NCBI GenBank assembly: GCA_000149265.1
Contig: CH000170.1
Location: 113,801 to 177,800 of the forward strand
Length of the DNA: 64,000 bases
Direction of reading: 5' to 3'
Source: Ciona savignyi
Lineage: Eukaryota > Chordata > Ascidiacea > Phlebobranchia > Cionidae
This document shows, piece by piece, positions 36,001-48,910 of the stretch; the stretch's first letter is position 1, and each line of letters begins with the position of its first letter. The notes beneath the pieces are model-generated. The model had not been told where the DNA came from. It saw only the letters and a program-made list of their open reading frames with translations, and made no database searches. The translations under genes were made by a program, and so were the position numbers.

Positions 36001-36913
36001 ATACTGTGATTTTATCAGTGCGAGAGCAATAATCAATAATGCGCATTGCGGTGTCCAAACTAATTGAAATATTCTTCGATAAATTTTTATCAGGTTTACC
36101 TGAATTAACCCCATCGTTATAACAGAAACATCCAAAGAGGAAAGCAACTTGGTTCAGTTTTCCGATCTTCGAAGCTCGGCGTCCTCGTCTGCAATTTCGA
36201 AAAAGACTCGACCGAAGTCAGCTCCCAGTGAGGTGTCATTCGCCACGAAGGCCGACAGTTACATCCCGGTAAAAATAGACTTTAGTAGCGGGGATGTGAC
36301 TGTGCTGAGCCCGCGGGAAAAGAACTTGTCCGCTCGGGAGCCGCTGGTGAACAGCGAAGACAGAGCGAGGAAGAAAAGTGGGAACTTTTTAAAGGAATTC
36401 ATGGAGGTAACGAGCAGACAACCATCCATGTTTGATATACCGCCACCTGGTGGGCGGAGAGGAAAAGAGAACACTGACAAAGCAGCTGATGCCGATCGTA
36501 AAAGATACAACAACTGGGTGAAATCGGGGAAAAAGGCTCCACCTCGTCGAAAGAATACCAAGTCGAAACTCCCGCCACACGATCCTATGTCAAATGAGTT
36601 GATATCAGATCTTGCAAAGCGGAGGATTAAAAAGATAATGGACCAGAAGAAGCGAGTTGATTCAGGTCTAAGAAGAAAGGATAATGAACACGACCAGAAC
36701 TCGGGTAAAGATAACAACGTGAAGAACAAAGAACGGCAAAAATGGCGACTTAATGAACAAGTTCCAGAACCTGATGAACCCACCAACAGTAAACCGAGAG
36801 AAGATTCCAATACTTTGGAAAAACCGCGTTTTTCTTATGACAGAAAAACAAAGTCCAAATCTTTGTATAATGAGCGGAACCCAGTGCTAAGGCAAGCGGT
36901 CCAAACGCTTTAA
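30978..36913 (+). CDS. RPKSA-motif basic protein, probable cytoskeletal/ciliary
   Basis: Exons 30978-31125, 33584-33742, 33960-34837, 35183-35391, 35839-35912 and 36126-36913 join in one frame to give 751 residues; AATAAA follows at 37192-37197. The protein is very basic and mostly disordered. It carries four related motifs: RPKSAGPPRK, RPRTAAAWRPP, RPRSALND and RPKSAPSE. Exon 4 encodes a highly charged helix (AVRDWLKHKNDLARRNR, then EEFNEIENKKEKARSEYEKW). There is no signal peptide or membrane segment. The W-L-x-x-K and EKW patterns recall microtubule-associated coiled-coil proteins such as CCDC181, but this is resemblance by eye and the family is not established. A tandem satellite fills intron 1. 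Confidence 0.85.
31440..33060. repeat. Tandem repeat of about 334 bp ending in an A-rich run
   Basis: Four to five head-to-tail units. The landmark ATGTCGGGGC falls at 32321, 32657 and 32988, with a diverged one (ATTTCGGGGC) at about 31987, giving spacings of 331-336 bp. Each unit carries AAGGGGAATTCCCCTA, a perfect palindromic core. The array ends in a long A-rich tract (33027-33058). Intron 1 of the RPKSA-motif gene. Confidence 0.85.
33098..33345 (-). mobile_element. SINE, head degraded
   Basis: Reverse-strand copy following the A-rich end of the satellite: GAATGGGAAAACACAAGGG, CGTCAGATCACCTCGCGCC, then CATTAATCCGCTGGGTC. The internal CTAGCTAGTCGG region is deleted. Confidence 0.8.
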
Positions 36914-38992
36914 CTAGTACTAATATAACCGCTTAATCTAATCCTGCCACCCTTGGTAGACATAACACTCAGCGCGCACAAACTATGTTAAAAGTGTTGG
37001 CGCGAGAACACTAGGCTATATTTCGCAACTCTGAATTATTTTACTTTAAATCTTCCATAGATACTAAGTCTCTCCAGCATAATGCGAATCCTAAACATCA
37101 CCTGTATAGTTGAGCAAATTAAGCTTGGTGTACGTTTGTAACTGTGATAACGTTTTACTTTTATATGTGATATGATGGATTTGAAAAAAATAATAAATTT
37201 ATGAACAAATAATTATGTTCGTCTCTGTTATCCAGTTTCGACAGTTGCTTAAGTTTTATTTTTTTGTTTGTAACACCATATCACTACAGCAATGGCTTAT
37301 GAATTTACACTTATTAGTAGGATCAGCAAATATATGGTTGATATATAAAAAGTAAAAGGACATTACGAAAGCTGCTGAGGTTGCCTTTAAAATTGGTATT
37401 TTCTAAAAACAAAAAGGTAAAAGCATTAAACATCTATAAGGTCCGGGCTGTTTAAGTTTGTCCGACTTGCTGTGAACAGGCTCCATGTTCCGATGTCGTC
37501 TATACCTGGCTGGAATAACTCCGTTTCGACTCCTTATGTACACATACGACGTTCTGGAAAACTCCAGACCACCGTCCTCCACAAATTAGACGACAACCGA
37601 CCGACTGTACAATATGTGTACTCTTTATTGGACACTTTTTGAATTGATATGTTTGTTTGATGCACAACATTTTATGATAACAATAATGACGGAAGTTACC
37701 AATCCAAATCTATATTACAGTACCTATATATTTTCCGAATGTACCAAACAAATTGCCTGGCTACAATATTTCTCTTGGTATATCTTATACAAGTGTATAA
37801 CCTTTGTTTATGCTTGCAGAAACATTTTTTCACATTGTAGTTAAATAAGACAAACTACTTGTTTGATTTAGATATAGGGGATTTATTTTATTGGAATATA
37901 ATTAAATATACAACCCTATATTCATTACACCATAGGTAACACCAATAAAGATTTCATATTGATTTAATATTTCTTTTTTTCCTGTTTGCGTATGGTTGAA
38001 TTATGGCGCAAACTTAATTACGTCATATCGTATATAAAATGAAAGTTGTTTTGGTATTAATTATTTAGGGGATTCCCTCAATAAAAAACAAACATAAGAC
38101 ACTCCATGCTGTTAATGTGTAGTTTTATAGACCTGACTGTTTGCTTAATTGACTTCCTCAAAATACGCCGAGCATATCAAATGCCTATATAACAGATTAG
38201 ATCAGATAATTGCTTCCGTTTTCAGACAGTCCTATTATATAAACGTCAGCTATTGTTCTATAATCGCTGTAAACTGCAGAAGCAAACCACATGCATTAGC
38301 AATTATTTACTGGACTGTAATTAACCTAATGCATTAAAAATAGTTTGTTGAACTTTATTTATTTCGTAATAAACTTATAGCAACGGTTCTGCAGTGGTTC
38401 TATTTATGACCTATTCTGCAGTAATTTATGACCTATTCTATTGTAAAAGGAAGAAATATGAAATTAGGTACTGGGGAAAACTAAAAGGAGGGAAATTGCA
38501 ACTAAAATGAAGATTATGACATTAGAGTCAGTTTAAACATGGGGTTGGAGTTAGGGTTAGTTCTGGGTCTGAGATTAGTGTTTAGGGCAGGGTAAAAATT
38601 AGTTTGAATAATTTTAGTAGCAGTTTACCTCCTTCCCGCTTTCCCTCCTTTTAGTGTTGGCCCAATCTTATCTAACCCCTAACCAATTATGACAGTATAA
38701 GGTTTAAAATTACAGAGTCTATAGTCACTTACCCATTAGTAGTATCACTTATATGTAGGAAGGAGCTAGCATAGTACCAGTGTTGAATTTCAAAATTATT
38801 TTTTTCTTTATTAAGTATTACTTGTTTTCAATTGTAATTTTACATTTACTTTAATAACATGACGGTACATTAACTTTGTTAATTCATTTTTTGTGTTAAT
38901 AGGCATGAAATAAAACTGATAAGATTGGCTTTTCAGTTTTACCGCAACCAAATCCTGGAAATAATAATCACACCACACACCCCAGTACAACA
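36914..38992. other. Intergenic region before FUT8
   Basis: Holds the 3' UTR and poly(A) signal of the RPKSA-motif gene and, at its right end, the FUT8 promoter. No other gene seen; small frames here lack any recognisable feature. Confidence 0.5.
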
Positions 38993-41900
38993 ATGGGAAA
39001 TTCTTCATTCGTCAACCCACTTTACCTCATGGTTCTGATATGTTTCTTACTCATCTTTATTTACTTTGATTACGGCAACGAATATACAGTTGGAAAGTAA
39101 GTACAGAAAATATAAACATATAGAGTAGGCACCGCTTATTGTGACCAATTTGGTACGGTCTGGAATTTTTCCATTTAAAATTCTTCGTTTAATATGACCA
39201 AATTCGACCAACATTTTCTTTATTACAATGCAGTATTTTTGCCGCCACAAACTTATAACTTTGCCTTTTCAACACGCATGCCTGTCCTGTTAGCATGTTT
39301 CAGTACTGTACTCTGAAGTCACGTTGAGACAGTAAAACAACATTCATGTTTTGTTTATGGTGTTATCTAATATTTTCACATGGACAAAACCTGTTCAGGT
39401 GTTTTGACATTTTGACTTTGTATCACAGCTTTTATAATGTTTAAACATTATTTTTCTGTAATTGCAGTAAAATTTTGGAAAATGAGATGCTATAACAGTA
39501 TGTGGATAGTTGATCAATTTATTTTCTTGTGGATGGAAAGCCATGTTGTATTCATGGCATAGTAAGACAACTCATGTCTACAAACGAGTTGTTGGAGCTA
39601 TTACAATTTGTGGATGGTTATTCATTAAAGTCCTCTTGGGTAAAAATCCATGCTATCCAAGTATATTGAAAGACATCTCTTATGCACAGTCGAGTTGCTG
39701 GAGCTATTAAAGTGTGTAAATGTTTGGTTCAGTTATATTCTCAAGGGTGGAAATGTATGCTTTATCCTTGTGCTTAGTCACTATTCGGGTTTGCAATTTT
39801 AACTGGATAAGCGTAATGTAAAAAAATAATATTTTGGTGCTTGTGTATTTGCAGGTATACTGAAAGGAACAATGATAAGCCCCCATCTTCTTGTCCACCA
39901 TGCATTTTAGCCACAGGTTTTAAGTTGTCTATTTTTATTTGTTGGTTTTGCAAATATTTTCTGTTTAGATATCCTATTACCTATTAAATACCACTGGTTT
40001 GTAGCAATGTTAAGTGGCTTGCCCAGGTAGCAATACACCACATGCTCACAATCATGTTAATGTGGCTCATGCAGTGTAGGATAGACATACATTAAGTTTG
40101 ATTTGGATGACCCATTCCATATCGTGAAATCATATTAATGTAATGTGGCTTACTCAGGTGCTCAGTAATACACCTTATACTCATAGTCGAGATTCTGAAA
40201 CTACTACAATACACGAAAAAGCAATTTCTCGGTATTTCTCTTAATTTATCCCCATTGGAGAGCCATTAATAAATTGAATCTTAATAAACTGTAGTTGCAA
40301 TATTCCAATGGTTAATTACTTTCAGTTCCGCCAAAAAAGGAAAACTGCCAAGAAACCAATCACACAAACAGAATGAAATCTACCGTCTTGTACACAAGCG
40401 ACATAGATAATGGGATATTATCTCTAAGGAACCTGACTATTGCCATCCTCGATCAAATGTCATTTCATAATATGTCAGAAGAAAGAAAAAGTGTTTTTAA
40501 ATCTATCCCTGCAAGATTACGGTTTGTTGACGATTCATTCGGTTCCCCTGATTGCAGCTTAATTTAGTTATGGTTTGACACTATTTAGATACTTACAGAT
40601 AAATGTATCAATATTTGTATATCTCTGAACTTACTGAACTCTCAATAATTGGTTGTTTAACAATCACGATGTATTGGTAGTTTTATATTTCACCTGCTTG
40701 GTGTCGCAAGTAGTAAAACGTTAAAACAATATAATAAAATGCTTTTATAATAAGATTACACTATCAGACCTAATACCCATGGTTCAGTACCCAGAGGTAT
40801 TAGCCTACTGTGTGTTAAATACATTATACACTGCTATAGTTTTTTGATTAAGCTATTATATTAATGGGTTCATGCAACGTCTACTAAATGATTGTAACCC
40901 AAAATCCAAAAAACATAACCCAACTAGTAGCATGTTTTGAACCATCAGCAGGAATAATGAAAATGTGTTTAACAGAGCTTTAGAGCTTGCGAATGAAGGT
41001 TTGAAATCCTTATATCAGTACGAAGGAGAAGAGATATCAAAACAGTTGTCCAAGAAAGTCCAAGACGCGTTTTATTTATCTCAGGTAAACACGGCTGGTT
41101 ATTTAATCATGTCCCACTATTAAGACTTTTTCGAGGAATTAGCTGCTTTCTCTTTACTCTGTGGTATTTGTTTAAACTTTTTTATTGTGTTGAAAGAAGG
41201 ACATGTTTCATTTGGCGCATGTTATAACCAGTTGCCATCATTACGGTTGGATAAAGATGTTAGCACAGTAGCAGTGCAATGAAGATACATAATAAAAAAT
41301 TATAAATTCTTTTAAATTTTTTTTTAAAGCAGTGATTTTTTATTGATGTGCATGGAGTTGCACTTTTTTCCAACACCTGGAAATATACTTAGTCATATTA
41401 CCTTGTATTTGGAAACAACGCTTTTTGAACATATTTTAACCAAAACACTTAAACTAGAATCCTAAAGATTGCAAGAAAGCTCGGAAACTCTTTTGCCATG
41501 TGAACCACTTGTGTGGGTTTGGTTGCATGTCCCACCACCTCGCATTGTGCTTCTCCATCGCAGTTGGAACCAAGCGGACATTGGTCGCGAAGCTCAATAA
41601 TTTCGGTTACAACCGCGACAAAGGCTGGGAAGTCATGTTCCAGCCACTGAGCGAAACCTGCAATACGTTTGCGGAGAATATTTCTGCCATAACAGAATGG
41701 AAAGGTGGGTGCTTTCTATTGTTGAAGTTCTCATTGTTTTAGTTGCGACTATAGTTACCCCATGGGTTTGGAGACAAGCTTTGTTTCCTAATAGCTGTAC
41801 TGTTTACATGTTTACAATGTAAAACTTGTAGTTCAACTGTGGGCATAACATATATTGCTTTCTATACCAGAAGCCTTGCTTCCTACCCACAAGGATATAA

Positions 41901-44900
41901 ATAAACCAACCACCCACCCACAAATTGTAATACCTTCAGCAATTCAAAAAAATTAATGTCCACATTGTATTAAACACATTGCAATAGTTCCAGTATCCCA
42001 ATGGTGGACATGAAAAATCTAATGAATTTCTTATGTCCTCAACCTCATTCCATCTCTGAGAGATAAACAAATCGAATTGTTTTTCCAGGCGACAGGGACG
42101 TTGAACTGACGAACGATACGCTGACGAAGATTACAATCAACTCAGCGATCAACCCGAACTCCAAGTTCGCCGCAAACACGATTCCGGTGGATCTGATCGA
42201 GCGCATCAAGCAGTTCCACTCCCACCCAGCACTGTGGTACATCGGGCAGCTGATGAAGTTCGTCCTGCGTACGAAGCCTGCTGCAGAGAAGCAGATCAAT
42301 GAGACTATCTCCGCCATGGACATCCCGTCCCCCTGTGTTGGGTTGGTCATCTTTATTATTACTTTATTTTTATAATTATTATTACTAATTTTTTTAATTT
42401 TTATTACTAATTTTTTTAATTATTATTACAATTTTTTTTAATTATTATTACTAATTTTTTTAATTATTATTACTAGTTTTTTAATTATTATTACTAATTT
42501 TTTAATTATTATTACTAATTATTTTTAATTATTATTACTACTTTTTTTTAATTATACTTTTTGTTTTGATAATGATGATTTGTGTTTTATTCAGTAAATG
42601 CCAGTTAAAAAACAAAAACGTTCACTATAAATTTCCTAATTGAATTGCTAGGAAAATGAAAAAGCAACGTAACTGCACAGTCAAATTATAAATAAATCAA
42701 CCAAGGGGAGGTACTGAGAGAGCGGAAAATAAAAAAAGAAGCTTCTTTTACGGCGACAAAATTCTTTGATAGTCAAAATTTCTTTTAGAATTACAATGAT
42801 GTGCGTTACCCTCCCACATTATTTGTTAAATGGCTTCGGGACACAAGTAGCTATAATTATAGGAACATATTAATTATATACAACACACTGCAATAGCTCT
42901 GGTAACCCGACGATGGGTGCGAGGTGATCTGACGATTGCCCGTGTGTTAACCCCCTTGGTAAATGGACAATTTATTGTATCAAGTATATGAAAATTGGTA
43001 GATGGTTGGATAACACACTTGTAAACTTGTTCCCCAACATTAAACCTTATACCTCATTTGGTTTTTAAACGCGCGCCACTCACGCAATAACACGACGTCA
43101 ATATCTCAATATGTTCGGTTTGGGTTGAAATGAAACAGCTTTGATATACCTAAATCGACGAATTATTGTAGTAAGTACNNNNNNNNNNNNNNNNNNNNNN
43201 NNNNNNNNNNNNNNNNNNNNNNNNNNNNNNNNNNNNNNNNNNNNNNNNNNNNNNNNNNNNNNNNNNNNNNNNNNNNNNTTGATAGTCAAAATTTCTTTTA
43301 GAATTACAATGATGTGCGTTACCCTCCCACATTTATTTGTTAAATGGCTTCGGGACACAAGTAGCTATAATTATAGGAACGTATTAATCATATACAACAC
43401 ACTGCAATAGTTCCGGTAACCTGACAATGGGCGCTAGGTGATCTGACGATTGCCCGTGTGTTAACCCCCTTGGTTTTCCCATTCACGGGGATAAAGATGA
43501 ATATCCTATCCTATCCTAATGGGGATTTAACCCTCTATCATGTGGTTATTAATTCAAATATCCAACCCTGTCGGTTAATTTAACATTATGTGTGAAGTAT
43601 CCAGGTGCGAAGAACCGACAAACTTGCGAAGGAAGCGAAATTGGTGGCGTTGGATCTCTATATGGTACATGCCCTCGAGTGGTATGACAAGTACCAACTG
43701 AAAATGTTTGGATCGAATGTTCCAACTTCATTTGTCAGAAACATCTACATTGCAACTGATGACGATTCAATATTCAGTGAAGCAAAGCAAAAGTTAGTTC
43801 CTCCTTATTGCTGGAATTACAAATATTATTTCTAACAATCTGACAATTACGTTTGCTTTTAGTCTAGATTAATTGTATGGTATGACAGGTCCTGCTTTAT
43901 CTAACACTTTTATAATGAGCTTCTTGTCAAGGCTTCATCCGTGGATATCGTAGGACAACATATGCCCACAGTCAAATTGCTGGAGCTGTCACAGTGTTTG
44001 GATGGTTTGTTTTTTTAAATACTTGTTGCCATAAGTGGGAAGCCCTGTTTATTAGCACTTTTCATATAATCATATACCTGCAAATGATGGTTGCTACAAG
44101 GTATAACCGGTCTTCCCTACCAGGTATCCCAACATTAACTTCATCACGAATGGCATGATTACAAAGAAGGCAGCGGTGAACAGTCGATACTCAGATGACG
44201 GGCTCGTTGGAATTGTTGCCGATGTCCGTGTTCTCAGCCACTGTGACTATGTAGTCTGCACCATGTCATCCAATGTAAATACCTTGTATGTTGCACAGCA
44301 ATCTCTGCAAACTCGACTGGGAGCATGAGTTGTCTTACGATACTCGTGGATAAAGCCTGGCTTCCCATCCACGAGGATATAAATGAACCAACCATCTAGA
44401 CACTGTAATAGCTCCAGTAAGGACTGTGGGCATGAGATGTCTTATGATACCATGGTTAAGGACTGTCTTCCCACCCATGAGGATATAAATGAACCAACCA
44501 TCCACACACTGTAATAGCTCCAGTAACTGGACTGTGGGCATGAGGTGTCTCATGGTACCATGGATAAAGCTTAGCTTTCCAACCACGAGGATAGGTATTT
44601 GTATCCACACACTTTATTAGCTCTCACAACTTAACTGCAGAAGAACTTACGAAAGTTTTGCCTTGATACTCATGCATTACATGAAGATACTTATGTTTAT
44701 ACTCTAATTAACTCAACACAGGGTTTAGCAGACTACGCACAGGTTGGTTATAATCCCACCAGCTTTCAGCTAATGGGCTGATGTGCCATGAATGAGCTAA
44801 CCAAGCAGCCTTCATAGTCAAATAACTCGATGTGAATAGGTTTGCCGACTCGTGTACGAACTGATGCAAACACTTCATACCGACGCCTCCAAAAGACTTC

Positions 44901-45594
44901 ACTCTTTAGACAAGTCCTACTACTTTATAGGACAGTGGATGCACTTGCAAATTGCAATGTATAACTACACCAAAACTCCAGGTAAGCTTTCCTATTTTTA
45001 TAAAGCTTGGGATTTTGCATCTGATTCGGCCGGTTAGTCTGGCGGTTAGTGCGTCGCCTTTCAATCAAAAGGTTGCAGGTACGAAACTGGTCGCTAGCTA
45101 GTCGGTTGTGTCCTTGTGCGAGGCACTTTACGGACAATGCCTGATCCCAGCGGATTAATGGGTTCTACCAAATTGAAGGAGCGTGTCTATCATAAATAAC
45201 ACACTTCAATAGCTCAGGTAACCCGACGATGGGCGCGAGGTGATCTGACGATTGCCCGTGTGATAACCCCCTTGGTTTTTCCCATTCACGGGGATAAACA
45301 TAAATATCCTATCTTGATTCGTAATTGCATATAAGTTCTCAACTTTGCAAATGAAATACTTTATCCTACTAAAGCAATTTAACACATGACCACCTAGGTA
45401 CAAAGGAGATAGACATCCAGGCTGGGGACCATCTTAATTCAGACAGTCGTGTTATATCTGGGGTCACCACTTGGAGAGGGACGAACCTGCGAACATGGAA
45501 GACAGGTCGTTATCACACTCACATGGTTCGGGAATATTCAGTGGCCGCGCCGTACTCTTTGCTTCCTCCTATTGATGATGAGTCTGAAAACTGA
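38993..45594 (+). CDS. FUT8: Alpha-1,6-fucosyltransferase (FUT8)
   Basis: Golgi type II membrane enzyme that adds fucose in alpha-1,6 linkage to the innermost GlcNAc of N-glycans. Ten exons in one frame: 38993-39096, 39855-39916, 40326-40521, 40976-41084, 41458-41704, 42089-42341, 43598-43792, 44124-44274, 44840-44981, 45398-45594; 551 residues. Residues about 8-28 are the membrane anchor ([16 protein letters not shown]). A stem with a CPPC motif follows. The catalytic region has [18 protein letters not shown], the nucleotide-sugar loop motif QVRRTDK (exon 6/7 junction), [15 protein letters not shown] and MQTLHTDAS followed by HSLDKSYYF. The C-terminal part matches the SH3-like extension of animal FUT8. 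Compared with vertebrate FUT8 about 25-30 residues seem absent between YLSQ and NPKDC. Confidence 0.93.
42362..42560. repeat. AT-rich tandem repeat
   Basis: About ten imperfect copies of a unit like TTATTATTACTAATTTTTTTAA immediately after the FUT8 exon at 42089-42341. Confidence 0.9.
42766..43474. repeat. Direct duplication flanking an assembly gap
   Basis: 42766-42960 and 43279-43474 are nearly identical over about 195 bp (TTGATAGTCAAAATTTCTTT through GTGTTAACCCCCTTGGT). A 100-N gap (43179-43278) lies between them, directly before the second copy. Both copies include the same truncated SINE. All of this is within a FUT8 intron. Confidence 0.85.
43179..43278. other. Assembly gap (100 N)
   Basis: A run of exactly 100 N in the FUT8 intron between 42341 and 43598. 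No exon is missing by phase. Confidence 0.98.
43389..43517 (+). mobile_element. SINE tail
   Basis: 5'-truncated copy: CATATACAACACACTGCAAT through GATGAATATCC and a repeated TATCC end. Its duplicate at about 42875-42960 stops at CTTGGT. Confidence 0.8.
44293..44605. repeat. Three tandem units of a dispersed repeat
   Basis: About 105-bp units containing GAGGATATAAATGAACCAACC, CACACACTGTAATAGCTCC and GTGGGCATGAGGTGTCT. Single copies of the same family occur near 19330, 33410, 39540 and 41880. It lies in a FUT8 intron. Confidence 0.8.
45027..45313 (+). mobile_element. SINE, full length, best-preserved copy
   Basis: Starts GGCCGGTTAGTCTGGCGG and contains an A box-like GGCGGTTAGTGCG, a B box-like GGTTGCAGGTACGAAACTGG and a body ending in GGGATAAACATAAATATCC. 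The head looks tRNA-derived, which makes this a pol III SINE. It lies in the last FUT8 intron. Confidence 0.92.
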
Positions 45595-48500
45595 AGCTTA
45601 TTTTATTCTGGTGTCATTCGTATTGGTTGAATCTGATGCTCACAGTAAAGATGCATGTGTTACTTTGCACTTATGCCGGATCCACACTCAGACACTCTGC
45701 AACAATTTGTGTTTGTTTTCTCATAATGAGCGCAAGTTTATATACCAACATTGTTCTAGCAGTAAAGTGTTCGTGGTTTTATCTTCCTTGGTACTTGGTA
45801 GCATCTTAATTGCGTATTCGATTGCAAACGCTGCTGTGTTGCCATCCCATCAATGCAAATCTTATATTATGCATTGATTAATTTATGCAAATTTTCCTTT
45901 TTATCCCCAGGTGTTGTAATATTACTTATTTCAGTTTATTTGAAAGTGGTATATTAGCAATCAGTCGTAATAATTGGTTCAATTAGTTGTGTGTTTTGTA
46001 TTGTCTATATTTATATATATATGGCTTTATGTTTTATCTAAAACTGACTTAGTGGCTTCAAATACTCACACTGTATTTACGTTAGCTGTGTGTCACGATA
46101 AAATGAATAACTTTTCTCGTTGGGTAATTCTGTTCACGGTGCGATTCCTATTCTCGTGTTTTTATTGTATATGGTTGACATATTAAGTAACTATTCCAAT
46201 GATACAACTGGTGGTGAATTTTGAACAGACAACCTGCCATTTGGCGGTACACTGCGTAGCCTTACCCTCAGATATGCTGTAAAACTGTTTTAAAAACGTA
46301 ATTCAAACTTTTTAGTCGAATTATTTTATGTTCCTACCCATAATGTCTTCAAATCATTGGTTTAAAATCAACTCTATTTTGTACTTGTTATAATGTTTTT
46401 ATTTCTATGCATGTTAATTGCCAATACTTGAACACGCTGGTACCTAGGAGTACTAGGATACCATATTCATACTATACCAAACTTCTGTGCATGAGGGTTC
46501 AATTCAATTTTTGATCCAGTTACCGGGATAGCAATATCAAAGTTCTATTTATATCGTTATGATGGAAAAGTAGCAAAAATATTTTATTTAACATGAATAC
46601 AATATTGTTTTTGTTAGATTAAATATGTTTGCATGCGTGGCGGAACGGAGATAATTAGATTGGAAATATGTGGAACATGTCCGACGGTCCAGGCACTTTT
46701 TCCCGCCAGCCGAGTCATATGTAAAGCACCTCCCACATATTAATGAACAGTGTTTTAATGTAATAATTGAAGCGGCAATGTCTTTGTAACAACATGCCAT
46801 TCGGGTGGGGCTTACTTTTGTTAATTTCTTTTAAATATTGAACTTGATACCATAGAGCAAGTATATAAACATTTTACAAAATGCACTGTATCCGGTTTTT
46901 ATGGTTGTTGAATTTTCTCTCTTTCATGTAAAATGCAGTGCCATTGTACCAATCAAGCTTTTTAATTTATTTGTATAACTATCGTTGTTACTGTATTGAA
47001 ATGTAATACATTATTCGTAAGGATAACTTCGAATGTTAGTTTTATTCCACAGGAAATGCAACACAGATACCACACGGGCAATCGTCCGATTACCTCGTTC
47101 ATTCAGTTTAAGCCCAAGCTATTGTAGCGATGGTATATCATCATTTTATGTGTGTTTGCATCTTTAAGGATACAACAGATTAAGCTAGCGCCTGACTTAT
47201 ATTCAACGACAATTCAGCTAAAAGTTTCAATCGACTATTCTACACAACTGAATTGCATAAACACCACATTAAAAACCTTAGCATTCTAATTCGTGTAATG
47301 TAATTTATATTAATATTGAGGCAAATGTTTTGTTGAAAACTCTATTTTGTGGTTTTATGTTTTGTAGTGTTGGATTATAAGAAAAAAAAACATAAAAAAA
47401 CAAGAATCATATTGTGGGTTTTACGACTGTGTGAATCCATTATAGCAGTATGTTGTTACATTTGGAGATCTGGTTTATTTCAGCATAATCGCGGAAAAAT
47501 ATAATTTGCCAATTCGGAATGTTGTTTGAACTCTAAGCTGCCAGTCCAGAATTGCGTCTTGAAATGCGAAAGGGGCAAAAGGAAGAAATCGGAAACCCTT
47601 TACACGTTCGATGCCTCTCTGTAGCGGACCTGGGGAAATTAAATGAATGTTTAAAAGAATGAATAAAAGAACAATCTTTTCAAAGTTGCAAGTTATATAG
47701 AGTTGTATCGGACAGGCGATATGTTTTAAATGTGCGGGTAGATACTACAATTGATAGTCAAACGGTTGTGCCTTAGTGGTCTGTTCCCCTTCATTTTCCC
47801 ATTCATGTGGATAAAATATGAAAATCCTATCGTTGGTCTTTAGAATATGTAAACACATTATTACTTGGATTATCGTCAAATTACCTCGCGCTCATCGTTG
47901 GGTTACTTAGAGTTGTTTCAGTGTGTTGTATATACAGTTTCAGTATTTTTAACCGCCTGGGCTTTATTGTGTTAAGTTATAAGCAAAATTAAAACCTTTC
48001 GAGACGGAGTTCAGTTTGTCGTAGCCATTTTGGAGTCTTAATAGCTGGAGAACTCAGGCCAGATTTAGTGCAAGATATAGACACGCCAAAAACACATTCC
48101 CGAATATCCACAAATGTGCTGTAAATGAACTAAACAGGTAAACTGACATTACATACTTCTGGTAAACAATGGCGCTTAGTTGGAGGGGTGGATATTAAGT
48201 TCAGCCTATATGTCTTTAGATGTTGTGGTTTATAATGAAATTAGTTTACGTTGTTTTATTGATATTAAATAGTTGTAGAACCCATTGTAATTGACTACAT
48301 TTGGTTGCAACAAACAATTACCTGGTGGTTATACAGGTCCAATGCGTACGGTCTTTTGTCCGAATGATTAACTTGACCAATGCATATACCAATTTCGACA
48401 CCAAAATTGGGTAAACGCACTATCATTAGGTCAACTAGCCGAGGTTATGAGAGTGGAAACTTTACTACGTCATCAAACTAAATGAAACTAAAAATATCGT

Positions 48501-48701
48501 TTTCTCATGAACTTCGAAGGATGCGAGTTGTATGTTTAATTGCATCGTACACAGATTTACGTTTATATGTTGTTTGAAGTTATTAAATGCAGCATTAACT
48601 GAACGGTCATTTAATTTATACGTATTATTGTATTGCCTTTGTCAAAGAAAGTCTTGTTTCAAACTGATGTGCTATGATTGCCTTAGTTTCAGTTTATTAA
48701 T
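45595..48701. other. Intergenic region between FUT8 and the lectin gene
   Basis: AT-rich, no supported gene. From about 47336 to 48000 it matches, in direct orientation, 54076-54200 plus 55941-56460. From about 48290 it matches, inverted, 52800-53410. Two degraded SINE pieces lie near 47070-47110 and 47770-47950. Confidence 0.6.
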
Positions 48702-48910
48702 ATGACAATAGTCATACTTTTAATTGTTGTCGGTGTTTTCTGCTGTTCAGTACGAGGTAAGTTATGGTGTTTTAACCACCGAATTTTAAATAGGATGATT
48801 GATTATCGCTGTTGGTAAATACAATTACAGGAAAGTTCGTTATGATATGGATAATCAAATGTCTGCTATTTCCGTGGTCATAGACAGTTGATTGAGCAGT
48901 GTAGTGTGTT
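48290..48910. repeat. Left arm of an inverted segmental duplication
   Basis: Reverse-complement match to about 52800-53410. It covers the putative promoter, the signal-peptide exon and the beginning of intron 1 of the lectin gene, with scattered substitutions and indels. Confidence 0.9.

Noticed and set aside
38550-38563. Telomere-like TTAGGGTTAG
   Set aside because: Only about two units, in unique intergenic DNA; chance or a very short interstitial match.
45027-45095. tRNA genes at SINE heads (here and in the other copies)
   Set aside because: A and B box-like sequences are present, but no cloverleaf with paired acceptor stem forms, and the sequence continues into the SINE body.
45449-45877. 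142-codon plus-strand frame at the end of FUT8
   Set aside because: It overlaps the last FUT8 exon in a different frame and continues into AT-rich 3' sequence.
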